DNA of 64,000 nt from Haloferax marinum (GCF_009674625.1 NZ_WKJQ01000001.1:1674001-1738000); one strand, 5' to 3'. Shown: positions 29,071-37,984, counted from the stretch's first letter. Translations and numbers: made by a program. Notes: generated by a model from the letters alone, not told the origin.

Positions 29071-29676
29071 TTACTCCCAGGGGTGGCCGTCGGGTGTCGA
29101 GGGCCACAGCGGGTACCAGTATCCTTCGTCGTCTTCGATTTCGAGTTCGCCGTCGAGGACGGATTCGAGTTTGAACTCCAGTTTCTGGTTTCGCTTCGAC
29201 GTGCTCTGCGGAGAGAAGGGGTAGTACGCGCCTCGGCGGAACGAGTAAATCCAGTAAGCTCTGTCACTCCCCTTTCGGAATCCGAAGAGGGCAGCGAGGA
29301 GACGCGACCCGTAGCCACGTTCGATGAACTCGTCGGCCGCGAAGTGGACGCTCGTCACGAGGTCCTCGGGGTCGTCGTCGGTCAGGACGACCCAGTTGTA
29401 GCCGTGGTCGTCAGTGTGGCGCTCGAACTTCGTCCCTGTCTCTTCGCTCCCGGCGCTGAGGATGGCTTCGACGGAGTCGACAGTGTCCGCGAAGTCGGTG
29501 CTGTCCACAGAGGAAAAACAGAGTGCCGCCTCGTCTGCCGAGTCGAAGCCAAGGTCGGCTTCCATCGTCAGATAGGCCGTACTCATGCCGAAGAGGTCGT
29601 CGGGGTCGGCCCGAGTCGTCGCGTCCGACTCGGCGCTGATTCCGAGGACGGACCGAATCGAATCCAAGAGTCCCAT
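29071..29676 (-). CDS. pspAB: PspA-associated protein PspAB
   Basis: 201 residues. It starts MGLLDSIRSVLG and has the family pattern FGMSTAYLTMEADLGF, an E-E-T-G-T-K-F-E middle, AADEFIERGYGSRLLAALFGF and a C-terminal EGYWYPLWPSTPDGHPWE. PspAB is usually found next to htpX in haloarchaea and actinobacteria and is linked to membrane-stress responses; here htpX lies 1.9 kb upstream. The exact molecular role is unknown. Confidence 0.8.
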   Translation of the reverse strand: MGLLDSIRSVLGISAESDATTRADPDDLFGMSTAYLTMEADLGFDSADEAALCFSSVDSTDFADTVDSVEAILSAGSEETGTKFERHTDDHGYNWVVLTDDDPEDLVTSVHFAADEFIERGYGSRLLAALFGFRKGSDRAYWIYSFRRGAYYPFSPQSTSKRNQKLEFKLESVLDGELEIEDDEGYWYPLWPSTPDGHPWE

Positions 29677-29746
29677 GCACTCCGCTAGGGTGGCCGAGAA
29701 CTTATAGGGTGTATCGAAAAGAAAAGAGAAATCCAGTCGGCGGCGG

Positions 29747-31105
29747 TCAGGTGCGGTCTTGGCCAGGGGCGGAACCGCCGTCAGTTCGAGCGGCCGACCC
29801 ACCCTCTACACCGTCGAGATATTCGATGGGGTGTGTGGCGTAGTACCGGTAGATGATAGAGACGACGAGCAGCCACATGAGCACCAGCAGGAGTGGCAGC
29901 CAACTGCTGGACTGGTCGAGTGGTGTCGCCACGTCGGCACCCGACGGCCCGGCAGGTGGGGAGGCGTCGACAGCAGCGACGGGCGTCGTCTCGGTTTCAG
30001 TCTCGACTTCGGTCTCGACCGTCACCTCGTCACCCGTGGGCGTTGGCGTCCGCTCCGTGGGTGGGGTTGCGTCGCCAGCGCGGTCTGTCTCGCTGGCGTC
30101 GACGGTGGTCGTGTCGCTCTCGACTGTCGTCGGGGGTGCGTTCGTCGCCACCGAGCTACTGCCACCGCCGCCGCCCTTCCGACTCGATTTGTCGCTGGTC
30201 GAAGCGGACGTTTCGTCACTGGAAGACTGCTCGCCGTCCGGGACGGTCGTGTTCGAATCGCCTGGAGTCGTCGTATTCGAGTCGTCCGGGACGGTCGTGT
30301 TCGTGTCGTCTGGAGTCGTCGTGTTCGAGTCGTCTGGAGTCGTCGTGTTCGAGTCGTCCGGGACCGTCGTGTTCGAGTCGTCCGGGACCGTCGTATTCGA
30401 GTCATCCGGGACGGTCGTATTCGAGTCATCCGGGACCGTCGTGTTCGAGTCGTCTGGAGTCGTCGTGTTCGAGTCATCCGGGACTGTCGTGTTCGAATCG
30501 TCTGGAGTCGTCGTATTCGAGTCATCCGGGACCGTTGTGTTCGAGTCGTCCGGGACAGTGGTGTTCGAGTCGTCCGGAGTCGTCGTGTTCGAGTCATCCG
30601 GGACGGTCGTGTTCGAATCGTCTGGAGTCGTCGTATTCGAATCACCAGAGTCGTCGCTGTCGCCTGAACCACCGTCGGGACAGTCACTCGATTGGTCAGT
30701 TCCGTTGTGGAGGTCGTGGACGAACTCCGAGACCTGTTCACCGACGGTGGCATTGGCGTCGGTAGTGAGGCCACATTCGAGGGCGTCGTTAGGGTTCGTG
30801 CTCTCGTTCGCTTCGTCGTTCGGGGGAACGATTCCGTCGACGAACTCCGAGACTTGCTCACCGACCGTCTCCGACTCGTTTTGGTCGTCTACAGCGGTCG
30901 AATTGTTCGTGGGAGTCTGTTCAGAGGTGTTCGACTGCGAACCGTCGTTCGGCGAATTGCTCTGGGGCGGCAGCTCTGCCGCCCCGTTACCCTGTTGACC
31001 TTCGGGTACCTCGTCGGCAGGCGGAAGCGCCGTCACTGGGGCCAACGACGCTACGAGGAACGCCACGGCGACGATGATTACCGCGGCTATTCTGATAGTT
31101 TTCAT
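29747..31105 (-). CDS. mucin-like, repeat-rich surface glycoprotein
   Basis: 452 residues. A signal peptide (about 1-26) is followed by an acidic, S/T/N-rich exterior. TVGEQVSEFV occurs twice (80-89 and 120-129), and C111 and C142 could pair. From about residue 155 come 17 octapeptides of type D-D-S-N-T-T-(T/V)-P, each with an N-glycosylation sequon; about seven more sequons lie outside. A K/G/S spacer, a transmembrane helix (about 397-420) and a 33-residue cytoplasmic tail follow. A cell-surface stalk or shield is inferred. Confidence 0.85.
   Translation of the reverse strand: MKTIRIAAVIIVAVAFLVASLAPVTALPPADEVPEGQQGNGAAELPPQSNSPNDGSQSNTSEQTPTNNSTAVDDQNESETVGEQVSEFVDGIVPPNDEANESTNPNDALECGLTTDANATVGEQVSEFVHDLHNGTDQSSDCPDGGSGDSDDSGDSNTTTPDDSNTTVPDDSNTTTPDDSNTTVPDDSNTTVPDDSNTTTPDDSNTTVPDDSNTTTPDDSNTTVPDDSNTTVPDDSNTTVPDDSNTTVPDDSNTTTPDDSNTTTPDDTNTTVPDDSNTTTPGDSNTTVPDGEQSSSDETSASTSDKSSRKGGGGGSSSVATNAPPTTVESDTTTVDASETDRAGDATPPTERTPTPTGDEVTVETEVETETETTPVAAVDASPPAGPSGADVATPLDQSSSWLPLLLVLMWLLVVSIIYRYYATHPIEYLDGVEGGSAARTDGGSAPGQDRT
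30240..30645 (-). repeat. 24-bp coding repeat, 17 copies
   Basis: The DNA repeat encodes the octapeptide D-D-S-N-T-T-(T/V)-P. Copies differ by single synonymous bases and a T/V switch, in an irregular order, which points to repeated unequal exchange. One copy has T for S and the first copies have G for D. Confidence 0.92.
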
Positions 31106-31537
31106 GAATTACTCGGGTGACTGTACGCCTCCTGAGAGCAACGTAACGCACAAGATAACCCGAAATTCAGGGAATATATGATGAATTTAGTCGCAGACGC
31201 CGTCTGAAACTATCAGAATGTAAAATACTCTGGATTCAGTGAATGTCTGCAGAGAGACTCCGGCGGAGACAGTTCTGACAAATCGAGGCGAGTCGCTCGA
31301 AACGCCCATTGAGAGTGCTAAGCGAGTGGTTTGTGACGCGTCGTCGTCGAGGGAACTCTGAGTTGCGCGTGGTATTCGGCCGGGTTAGGACGTACCTGAA
31401 GAGTTCGCGATGGTGCAGAAGTCAGAGACGTAGCAGTTCGCAGTACAGAAGCGAGTCATCAGCGGCGCTGAGGGCCGACTCGAGAACAGACACTATCTGA
31501 ACCGCAGTTCAAAACTCGCGGGAGAACGCTCCGTGTT
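31106..31537. other. long intergenic region upstream of the glycoprotein gene
   Basis: 432 nt with no credible gene. The part next to the glycoprotein start (about 31140-31240) is AT-richer, with repeated TTCAG/CTGAA words, and probably holds its promoter. An ORF on the plus strand near 31309-31500 is basic and R/S-rich with unusual composition and was not accepted. Confidence 0.5.
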
Positions 31538-32419
31538 TCAGAGCGTCTCCATCTCGCGTTCCATCTCACGGAGGCGCTGGACGCGGTTGTCCGTCGATGG
31601 GTGGGTGCTGAACAGTTTTCCGATGAAGTCGGACTTGATGGGGATGATGAAGAACGCGTTCATCTCCGAGGTTTCGCGCATGTCGCGCTTCGGGACGTTC
31701 TCCATCCGACCCGAAATCTTCAGCAGGGCGGACGCCAGCGCCGACGGGCGGCCCGTGATGATGGCGGCCCCACGGTCTGCGGCGTACTCACGGTAGCGCG
31801 AGAGCGCTCGAATGAGCAGGTAGGAGATAATCCAGACCAAAAGCGACGCGATGATTGCGACGATGACCGGCATGTTCTGGCGGTTGTCGTCGCCGCCGAA
31901 GAGCCAGCCCCAGCGGACGATGAGGAACGCGATGCTGGAGAGGAACGACGCGATGGTCATGACCATCACGTCGCGATTCTTCACGTGTGCGAGTTCGTGC
32001 GCGAGGACGCCCTCTAACTCCTCGTCGTCGAGGGTTCTGAGCAGCCCCGTCGTGACACAGACGGCCGAGTTCTTCTGCGAACGGCCCGTCGCGAACGCGT
32101 TCGGCATGGACGAGTCCGAAATCGCCACCTTCGGTTTCGGCAGGTCGGCCTGCTGCGAGAGACGGCCAATCATCGCGTGTAGTTTCGCCGCCTGTGGTCC
32201 GTCGTCTTCGTCGACGACGTGTGCGCCCATGCTGTAGAGCGCGATTTTGTCGCTGAAGAAGAACTGGGCGAAGAGGAAGATACCCATGAACGCGACCATG
32301 ATGGTCAGGCTCTGGAAGTACGCGACCAACACCCCCGCGAAGACGATGTAAAGAGCGAACAGGAGGAACATCGTAAACGCCATGCGCCCGCGAAGTCCCC
32401 AGTCCGGTTTCCATTCCAT
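31538..32419 (-). CDS. htpX: HtpX-type membrane zinc metalloprotease
   Basis: 293 residues. Two N-terminal helices (about 14-33 and 37-54), the zinc motif HELAH (His141, Glu142, His145), two more helices (about 155-175 and 185-205) and the third ligand region YREYAADRGAA. It degrades damaged membrane proteins under stress. Its usual partner pspAB is downstream on the same strand, beyond the glycoprotein gene. Confidence 0.95.
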   Translation of the reverse strand: MEWKPDWGLRGRMAFTMFLLFALYIVFAGVLVAYFQSLTIMVAFMGIFLFAQFFFSDKIALYSMGAHVVDEDDGPQAAKLHAMIGRLSQQADLPKPKVAISDSSMPNAFATGRSQKNSAVCVTTGLLRTLDDEELEGVLAHELAHVKNRDVMVMTIASFLSSIAFLIVRWGWLFGGDDNRQNMPVIVAIIASLLVWIISYLLIRALSRYREYAADRGAAIITGRPSALASALLKISGRMENVPKRDMRETSEMNAFFIIPIKSDFIGKLFSTHPSTDNRVQRLREMEREMETL

Positions 32420-32440
32420 ACGCCGTCATTAGTAATCCGA

Positions 32441-32450
32441 CTAATAAACG
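32441..32450 (-). promoter_or_regulatory. TATA box of htpX
   Basis: CGTTTATTAG on the minus strand is centred about 26 nt before the htpX ATG, consistent with a leaderless mRNA. Confidence 0.55.
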
Positions 32451-32535
32451 CTGTTGGAATGCGATAGGTTAGCACACCAGTGGCGAGCGCACCGAGACGT
32501 GTGCATTTAGCACACCGGCACGTCAACGACCAGGT

Positions 32536-33426
32536 ATGGATACTGTCATCGTCACCGGCGCACTCGGGCGCTCCGGTCGCTGGATTGCCGACCGACTGGC
32601 CGACGAGTACGACGTGGTCGCCGTGGACTTAGACCAGCCTGGGTTCGAAGTTACACCCCGTGAGAATCTCGACTTTCGGGCCGCCGACCTGACGAACATG
32701 GGTGAGGTTGCCGACCTCGTAGCCGAAATCGACCCCGACGCAGTGGTCCACTGGGCGGCCATCCCGTCGCCGACGCGCCACGCCGGAAACCGCGTCTTCG
32801 AGACCAACGTCCAGTCGACGTACAACGTCCTCGTCGCCGCCGCTCGTGCCGGCGCACGAATCGTCTGGGCGTCCTCGGAGAGCGCCTACGGGTTCGCGTT
32901 CGCAGACGAGACGCCACTTCCAGACTTCCTCCCAGTCACCGAAGACCACCCACTTCGCCCCGAAGACCCCTACGGAACCGCCAAAGTCGCCGGCGAAGAG
33001 ATATCGAAGATGGTCGACCGCAAGTACGGCGTCTCGACGTGTGCCATTCGACCGTCGTGGATTCAGTACCCTGGCGAGTACAACTGCCGCGGCGTCGCTG
33101 AATCCGGCGACCTCGCCGGCGGCGCGGGAAACTGCTGGTCCTACGTGGACGTCCGCGACGTGGCAGGCCTCGTCGCCGCCGCGCTCGACAACCCGGTAGA
33201 CGGCCACGAAGCAGTCCACGCGGCGGCCGCAGAGACGTATCTCGGGCGCCCGACGGCCGACGCTGTCGAGGAGTTCTGGGGCGAACTCCCTGACGGGTGT
33301 ACCCTCGATGGCGAGGAATCCGCACTCTCGACCGCAAAAGCAGGCGAGTTGTTCGACTGGGAGCCCGCGTACTCGTGGCACGAGGCGGCCGACGAAGACG
33401 TGTCAGAGCCGACGCTCTGGGAGTGA
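32536..33426 (+). CDS. NAD-dependent epimerase/dehydratase family protein
   Basis: 296 residues, extended SDR fold. The nucleotide motif is TGALGRSGRWIA at residues 7-18, the catalytic pair is Y-G-T-A-K (YxxxK), and upstream S-S-E-S-A-Y contributes the serine. Substrate is unknown; haloarchaeal homologues are often annotated as uronate or sugar dehydrogenases. A CATTTAGC box about 29 nt upstream supports the start. Confidence 0.88.
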   Translation: MDTVIVTGALGRSGRWIADRLADEYDVVAVDLDQPGFEVTPRENLDFRAADLTNMGEVADLVAEIDPDAVVHWAAIPSPTRHAGNRVFETNVQSTYNVLVAAARAGARIVWASSESAYGFAFADETPLPDFLPVTEDHPLRPEDPYGTAKVAGEEISKMVDRKYGVSTCAIRPSWIQYPGEYNCRGVAESGDLAGGAGNCWSYVDVRDVAGLVAAALDNPVDGHEAVHAAAAETYLGRPTADAVEEFWGELPDGCTLDGEESALSTAKAGELFDWEPAYSWHEAADEDVSEPTLWE

Positions 33427-33494
33427 AACCACCGTCCTGGCCGGCCTGAACGGGGAACATCATTTTCCCGACAGGGCGCATACGTCTAGACGAC

Positions 33495-34121
33495 ATGTTC
33501 GCCGATAGAAAGGACGCGGGCCGGCGGCTAGCAGACCTGCTCGACCAGCAAGGAGAAGAGGCGGACGTCGTCCTCGCCATCCCGCGGGGAGGGCTTCCGG
33601 TCGGGAGAGAGGTCGCCGACCGACTCGTGGCACCGCTCGACGTCGTCGTCGCGTCGAAAGTCGGCGCGCCGGGGAACCCCGAACTCGCGCTGGGGGCCGT
33701 CGCCGGCGACGGAAGCGCGTGGTGGAACGACGAACTCCTGTCGTACCTCGACGTAGACGACGAGTACCTCGAACGCGAGCGGGAGCGCGAAGCGGAAGTC
33801 GCCCGCGAGAAAGTGATGCTGTACCGTGGCGACGGCCCACTCCCAGACGTCGAAGGCAAGCGCGTCATCGTCGTCGACGACGGTGTCGCCACGGGAGCGA
33901 CCGCTCGTGCCTGTCTCCGACAGGTCGTCGCCAGCGGGGCAGAACGCGTCGTCCTCGCGGTGCCCGTCGCGCCACCGAGCACCATCAGTGAACTCGAAGA
34001 CGAGTGCGACGCCGTGGTTACGGTCGAGGCGCCCGAAGCGTTCGGTGCAGTCGGCGTGTTCTACCGCGACTTCTCACAGGTGTCGGACGAAGAGGCCGCC
34101 GCGTACCTCGACACCGAGTGA
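33495..34121 (+). CDS. phosphoribosyltransferase family protein
   Basis: 208 residues. The PRPP loop is VIVVDDGVATGATA (about 125-138), and VVLAIPRGGLPVGREVA is the typical N-terminal strand. A charged helical insertion (about 90-107) follows LDVDDEYL. This is the type often found with erythromycin-esterase or dienelactone hydrolase genes; no such partner is here. The base substrate is unknown. Confidence 0.88.
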   Translation: MFADRKDAGRRLADLLDQQGEEADVVLAIPRGGLPVGREVADRLVAPLDVVVASKVGAPGNPELALGAVAGDGSAWWNDELLSYLDVDDEYLEREREREAEVAREKVMLYRGDGPLPDVEGKRVIVVDDGVATGATARACLRQVVASGAERVVLAVPVAPPSTISELEDECDAVVTVEAPEAFGAVGVFYRDFSQVSDEEAAAYLDTE

Positions 34122-34220
34122 AAAGCCGGCGCTCGAGTCTGTGCCCCCATCGCCGAGTCGGTTCACTCGTCCCGGACGCAGGGCGCGGAACTTAAGCGCC
34201 CGAACGGACTAGACCCGCCG

Positions 34221-35351
34221 ATGAGCGAATCCCGCGACTTCTGTCCCCGATGTGGGGACCCCATCCCGGAGCGAACAGACCCGCTCCCTGGGATGCCCCG
34301 TGAACGAGACGACGTGGTCTGTGATTCGTGTTACTTCGAGGACTTCGACCTCGTCGATGCACCCGACGAGGTGCAGGTCCACGTCTGTGCACAGTGCGGC
34401 GCGATTCACCGAGGGAACCGGTGGGTCGACGTCGGTGCCCGCGACTACACCGACATCGCAATCGAGGAGGTGTCGAACTCGCTCGGCGTCCACCTCAACG
34501 CCCAAGAGGTCAGTTGGGGCGTCGAACCCGAGCAGGTAGACGAGAACAACATCCGCATGCACTGCCACTTCTCGGGTATCGTCCGCGGCACGCCCGTCGA
34601 CGAATCTATCGTCGTTCCGGTGAGCATCTCCCGAGAGACGTGCCAACGCTGTGGCCGCATCGCCGGTGGCTACTTCGCCAGTCTCCTCCAGGTCCGCGGA
34701 GACGACCGAACACCGACGAAAGAAGAAGCCGAAGAAGCCATCGAAATTGCCGAATCCTACATCGCCGAACGTGAGGAGAAAGGCGACCGCGACGCGTTCA
34801 TCTCGAGTGTCAAGCGGACGCCCAACGGCCCGAACATCAAGATTTCGACCAACAAGATGGGAAGCAGCGTCGCCAAACAGATCCGCGAGCGACTTGGTGG
34901 GACAATCGACGAGCATCCGACGCTCGTGACCGAAGACGGCGATGGGAACGAGGTCTACCGTGTTACCTTCGTCAACCGTCTCCCACGCTACACCGCCGGC
35001 GACGTCATCGACCCAGAAGACGGCGATGGACCAGTCCTCGTCAGAAGCAACCGAGGCCGACTCAAAGGAATTCGACTCACCAGCGGCGACGAGTACGAAT
35101 CCGAGTTCGAAGAGGGTGAGCGACCAGAGGCTGAACATCTCGGGTCGACCGACGACGCAGAAGAGACCACCGTCGTCACCGTCGAAGACGAATACGCAGT
35201 CCAAGTGCTCGACCCCGTGACGTTCGAGGCGAAGACCATCCCCCGGCCGGACTACTTCGACCCGGACGACGCGATGGTACCAGTCCTAAAGAGCCAGTCG
35301 GGGCTTCACATCCTCCCCGACGAGGCCGTCGAGAACGACGCAGACGAGTAA
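34221..35351 (+). CDS. nmd3: NMD3-related ribosome export/assembly protein
   Basis: 376 residues. The N-terminal zinc ribbons have four C-x2-C pairs: CPRCG, CDSC, CAQCG and CQRCG, matching eukaryotic NMD3 N-domains. A region with KRTPNGPNIKISTNKMGSSVAKQI and a C-terminal OB-like part follow. In eukaryotes Nmd3 binds the 60S subunit for export; in archaea a role in large-subunit maturation is inferred. A CTTAAG box at 34191 lies 28 nt before the ATG. Confidence 0.93.
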   Translation: MSESRDFCPRCGDPIPERTDPLPGMPRERDDVVCDSCYFEDFDLVDAPDEVQVHVCAQCGAIHRGNRWVDVGARDYTDIAIEEVSNSLGVHLNAQEVSWGVEPEQVDENNIRMHCHFSGIVRGTPVDESIVVPVSISRETCQRCGRIAGGYFASLLQVRGDDRTPTKEEAEEAIEIAESYIAEREEKGDRDAFISSVKRTPNGPNIKISTNKMGSSVAKQIRERLGGTIDEHPTLVTEDGDGNEVYRVTFVNRLPRYTAGDVIDPEDGDGPVLVRSNRGRLKGIRLTSGDEYESEFEEGERPEAEHLGSTDDAEETTVVTVEDEYAVQVLDPVTFEAKTIPRPDYFDPDDAMVPVLKSQSGLHILPDEAVENDADE

Positions 35352-35507
35352 CAGCGGGGCCCGCACGGGCTCGGGCAAGCGCGAAGCGTGTGCGATGTCG
35401 GTCGCGCGAGCGCGATGGGATTCGAACACGCCGCTTCTTTTGGCCGGACACCGGTCGCTCTCGTGTCGGAACGAATCGAGACGGAGAGAAATCAGTCGAA
35501 GACGTAC
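35352..35507. other. intergenic stretch with a tRNA 3'-end-like fragment
   Basis: On the minus strand 35407-35427 reads GTTCGAATCCCATCGCGCTCG without its first base, differing from the end of tRNA-Arg(TCT) at 9631-9651 by a single base in this part. The rest of a tRNA is missing and the T-stem would contain mismatches, so this is a remnant and not a gene. Confidence 0.55.
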
Positions 35508-35702
35508 TTAGTCCGCACTCGCAGAGTGGTCGGTAGACGTGACCACAGTTGGCGCGTCTTCGTCGCGCACTGGAACACCGTGGCGCTGGAGGGCGACGAG
35601 CAGGTCGTCCTCGGAGTATCCAGACCGGGTTGCCGCCTGTGAGAGCGTCAGTGTTCCACTACGATACAGTGTGATGGCCGTGGCGAGTGCGGTGGAGTGC
35701 AT
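35508..35702 (-). CDS. small UPF0175-like helix-turn-helix protein
   Basis: 64 residues from the inner ATG. STALATAITLYRSGTLTLSQAATRSGYSEDDLLVALQRHGVPV, in parts, matches the pattern of UPF0175/antitoxin-like helix-turn-helix proteins. The ORF can be extended to 35780, but the extension is AT-rich and atypical. No toxin-like partner is visible next to it. DNA binding is inferred. Confidence 0.6.
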   Translation of the reverse strand: MHSTALATAITLYRSGTLTLSQAATRSGYSEDDLLVALQRHGVPVRDEDAPTVVTSTDHSASAD

Positions 35703-35780
35703 GGCCGATATATCGACATCAACCCCCGTACTGTTAACTATTTCGTGAGAAAGCGTGTCAAATACATGATTAAGGAGCAT

Positions 35781-36031
35781 ATGTGTTTACATGCGTAGTC
35801 CAAATCCGAGATTCACTATCTCATCCGCCCACAACCATTAACAATCATTGAAGATTTGTGTCGAAGCGGCGAGTACCCTTGGACGGAGCGAGTATTTTAC
35901 CAGTATTACGATATATTATCACGTATTAATTCGGTCGTACTGAAGCCGAGATATATGTACGTCTACTCGTCGGTATCACGCTCGAAAATCAGTGGAAAAG
36001 CGTTAATTAGCCGTTGGCCGACGCAACGGGT
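35781..36031. other. AT-rich intergenic region
   Basis: 251 nt that stand out from the GC-rich surroundings, with several TATA-like words (for example TATTACGATATATTATC near 35905). No ORF of haloarchaeal character is present. It may be a remnant of acquired DNA or a promoter region for the following small ORF. Confidence 0.5.
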
Positions 36032-36118
36032 ATGGACCGACAGCAACTCCTCGCGTTGACACTCGTGGCACTGATGCTGGGGTCGTCGCTGTTCGCAGGC
36101 GTCGGCTTCCTGCTGTAA
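36032..36118 (+). CDS. 28-residue membrane peptide
   Basis: The peptide begins MDRQQLLALTLVALMLGSSL and ends GVGFLL: a short polar start and one hydrophobic helix. A TTAATTAG box lies about 28 nt upstream of the ATG. Its stop directly abuts the stop of the convergent helicase gene. Short single-helix proteins of this kind occur widely in haloarchaea. Confidence 0.55.
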   Translation: MDRQQLLALTLVALMLGSSLFAGVGFLL

Positions 36119-37984
36119 TCACTCTCCCCAGACGTCCGAGAGCGGATGGTCGCCTCGACCATCGTCACTCGACCCACTACCTGTCGAGCGACCGCGTCCG
36201 GAAGACGAGCGACCGCCGGACCCGCGCCTGCGTCGCGCAGACGACCCACTCGAAGAACGCTGAGAACGGGACGACGTACTCTCCGAAGACTGCCCGCCGA
36301 GATTCGCCGCCCCGTGACTGGCGTTGCTCCCGCGTCCACCGGCAGCGACGGGGTCGAACTCGGGGAGGTCCGGTTTCGTCATCCGGTCGACCTGTTCGGC
36401 GAACCAGTCGGGCATGTCGTGGCGCGTCTTCTCGAACAGTTGGAGGAGACTGCTGTCTGCGATGTAGGTGTCGCCGTAGTCGTCGGGGGCGCGAACGACC
36501 CGACCACAGGCCTGGATGACGGTTCGCAGAGCGGCGCGGCGGTACCACGCCCACTGTCCGTCTTCGAGACGCCGGGCGACCCGCGAGTCGTTCGTGTTGA
36601 GATACGGCGCTTTACACAGCACCTGCCACCGACACAGGTCGCCTTTCAGGTCGAGTGCCTCTTCCATCTTGACCGAGAGGAACACTTCCGGCTTGTCGGT
36701 GGCTTTCCACGTCTCTAACTCGTCGTTACGGTTGTCCCTGTCGTGACCGTGGATTCGGTTGCCGAGACCCATCTCTGCCAGTCGGCGGCGGAGTTCGGCC
36801 TGAATCGCATAGGAGTGGCAGTGAATCAGGCCCTTCTCGTCGGGGTGTTTCGCCATCAACCGGACGACGAGGCGGGCGATTTTGGGGACTGTCTCGTCGC
36901 GGTGTTCGTACGTCATCTTCCCCTGTGTCACGTCGTAGAGCGGTCGGTTCTCCACCGGGAAGGTGTGGCCAACGTCGACGAGGGCGACGTTCGAGGGGTC
37001 CAGGCCGACCGACCGGCAGAACGCCGCTTTGTTCAGAATCGTCGCCGAGAGGAGTGCGAACTTGTTGCCCCGGTCCCAGACGGTGTGTTGGAGATACTTC
37101 GCCGGGTCGAGCGGTTTGATGGCGATTGGAGAGCCTTCGCCGTCGTGTTGGTCCACCACCCACGTCGTCGGACTCTGCGGGTCGCGGTAATCTTCGACGA
37201 ACCACTTCAGTTCCGAGATGAGTTCCTGCAATCGGTCACGGCGGGCGGCCTCCTCCGGGGTCAACTCGGGTTTCGCCAACAACTCGTCTTTCGCCCGTTT
37301 GCAGACGCCGACGAGCGTCTGGGCGAATCGCGCGGCGCGTTCGACGGGGTCGCCCGCTTCCGAGAGGTCCGGAACGCCGATATCGTCCCACACGGGCACC
37401 GTCCGAGGTTTGAGGTCGATAGTCGCGTACATCTCGGCCCACTCGGCCAGGCCGTGTGCTTCGTCGATGACGACCACGTCGCGCTTGCGGAACACGTCCG
37501 ACCCGGCGGTCTGCATGAAGTACGCCAGCGTCATCGCCGCAATCTGGCGGTTCGACGCGATAGCACGGTCAGAGTAGTACGGACACCGGTGTCGGATACT
37601 GCAGTCGAATCCGCGTTCGCGGGCACAGGGGGCCTGATTGACGGGCGTGGTTTCTTCACCCCGAATGATGCAGTTGTAGTTCGACTTCCCGCGGATTATC
37701 TTGAGGTCCGACAGCAGGTCGTCTTCGGCGACGTCGTCGAGTTGTGACACCTGTGGGGTGGTGTAGTAGGCGTCTGTCGCGTCTGCGGGCGACGACTCTT
37801 CGACCGTCTGTGCTGCACCGGCGATAGAGCGAGCGAGGAGAGACTTTCCGCTGCCGGTCGGTGCTCTGACCAACACCACGTCCTTGCCGCCTTCGAACGC
37901 GTCGCGAATGTCACGCAGGGCTTGCTCCTGGTTGCCGCGAAAACTGGGAGCGGGGAACGACTCGAGGATGCGTGACGGGTCCAC
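36119..37984 (-). CDS. XPD/Rad3-like Fe-S DNA helicase
   Basis: 621 residues. Walker A APTGSGKS (41-48), DEAH box (174-177), and four cysteines between them (C105, C120, C128, C134), spaced like the XPD/DinG Fe-S cluster domain. The second RecA domain ends with V-I-Q-A-C-G-R-V-V-R-A. A 5'-3' helicase for repair is expected from the family. The last 60 residues are a basic S/R/G-rich tail, unusual in this acidic proteome. Confidence 0.92.
   Translation of the reverse strand: MDPSRILESFPAPSFRGNQEQALRDIRDAFEGGKDVVLVRAPTGSGKSLLARSIAGAAQTVEESSPADATDAYYTTPQVSQLDDVAEDDLLSDLKIIRGKSNYNCIIRGEETTPVNQAPCARERGFDCSIRHRCPYYSDRAIASNRQIAAMTLAYFMQTAGSDVFRKRDVVVIDEAHGLAEWAEMYATIDLKPRTVPVWDDIGVPDLSEAGDPVERAARFAQTLVGVCKRAKDELLAKPELTPEEAARRDRLQELISELKWFVEDYRDPQSPTTWVVDQHDGEGSPIAIKPLDPAKYLQHTVWDRGNKFALLSATILNKAAFCRSVGLDPSNVALVDVGHTFPVENRPLYDVTQGKMTYEHRDETVPKIARLVVRLMAKHPDEKGLIHCHSYAIQAELRRRLAEMGLGNRIHGHDRDNRNDELETWKATDKPEVFLSVKMEEALDLKGDLCRWQVLCKAPYLNTNDSRVARRLEDGQWAWYRRAALRTVIQACGRVVRAPDDYGDTYIADSSLLQLFEKTRHDMPDWFAEQVDRMTKPDLPEFDPVAAGGRGSNASHGAANLGGQSSESTSSRSQRSSSGSSARRRRGSGGRSSSGRGRSTGSGSSDDGRGDHPLSDVWGE

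Noticed and set aside
29853-30998. 381-codon plus-strand ORF across the glycoprotein repeats
   Set aside because: It is the antisense of the 24-bp repeat array; the minus frame has a signal peptide, sequons and a membrane helix, while this frame is a monotonous S/V/F repeat.
31309-31500. 63-codon ORF in the gap before htpX
   Set aside because: Arginine- and serine-rich composition unlike the acidic proteome, no motif and no promoter-like box at the right distance.
35407-35427. Possible second tRNA gene
   Set aside because: Only the T-loop and part of the 3' acceptor match; the T-stem has mismatches and the anticodon and D arms are absent.
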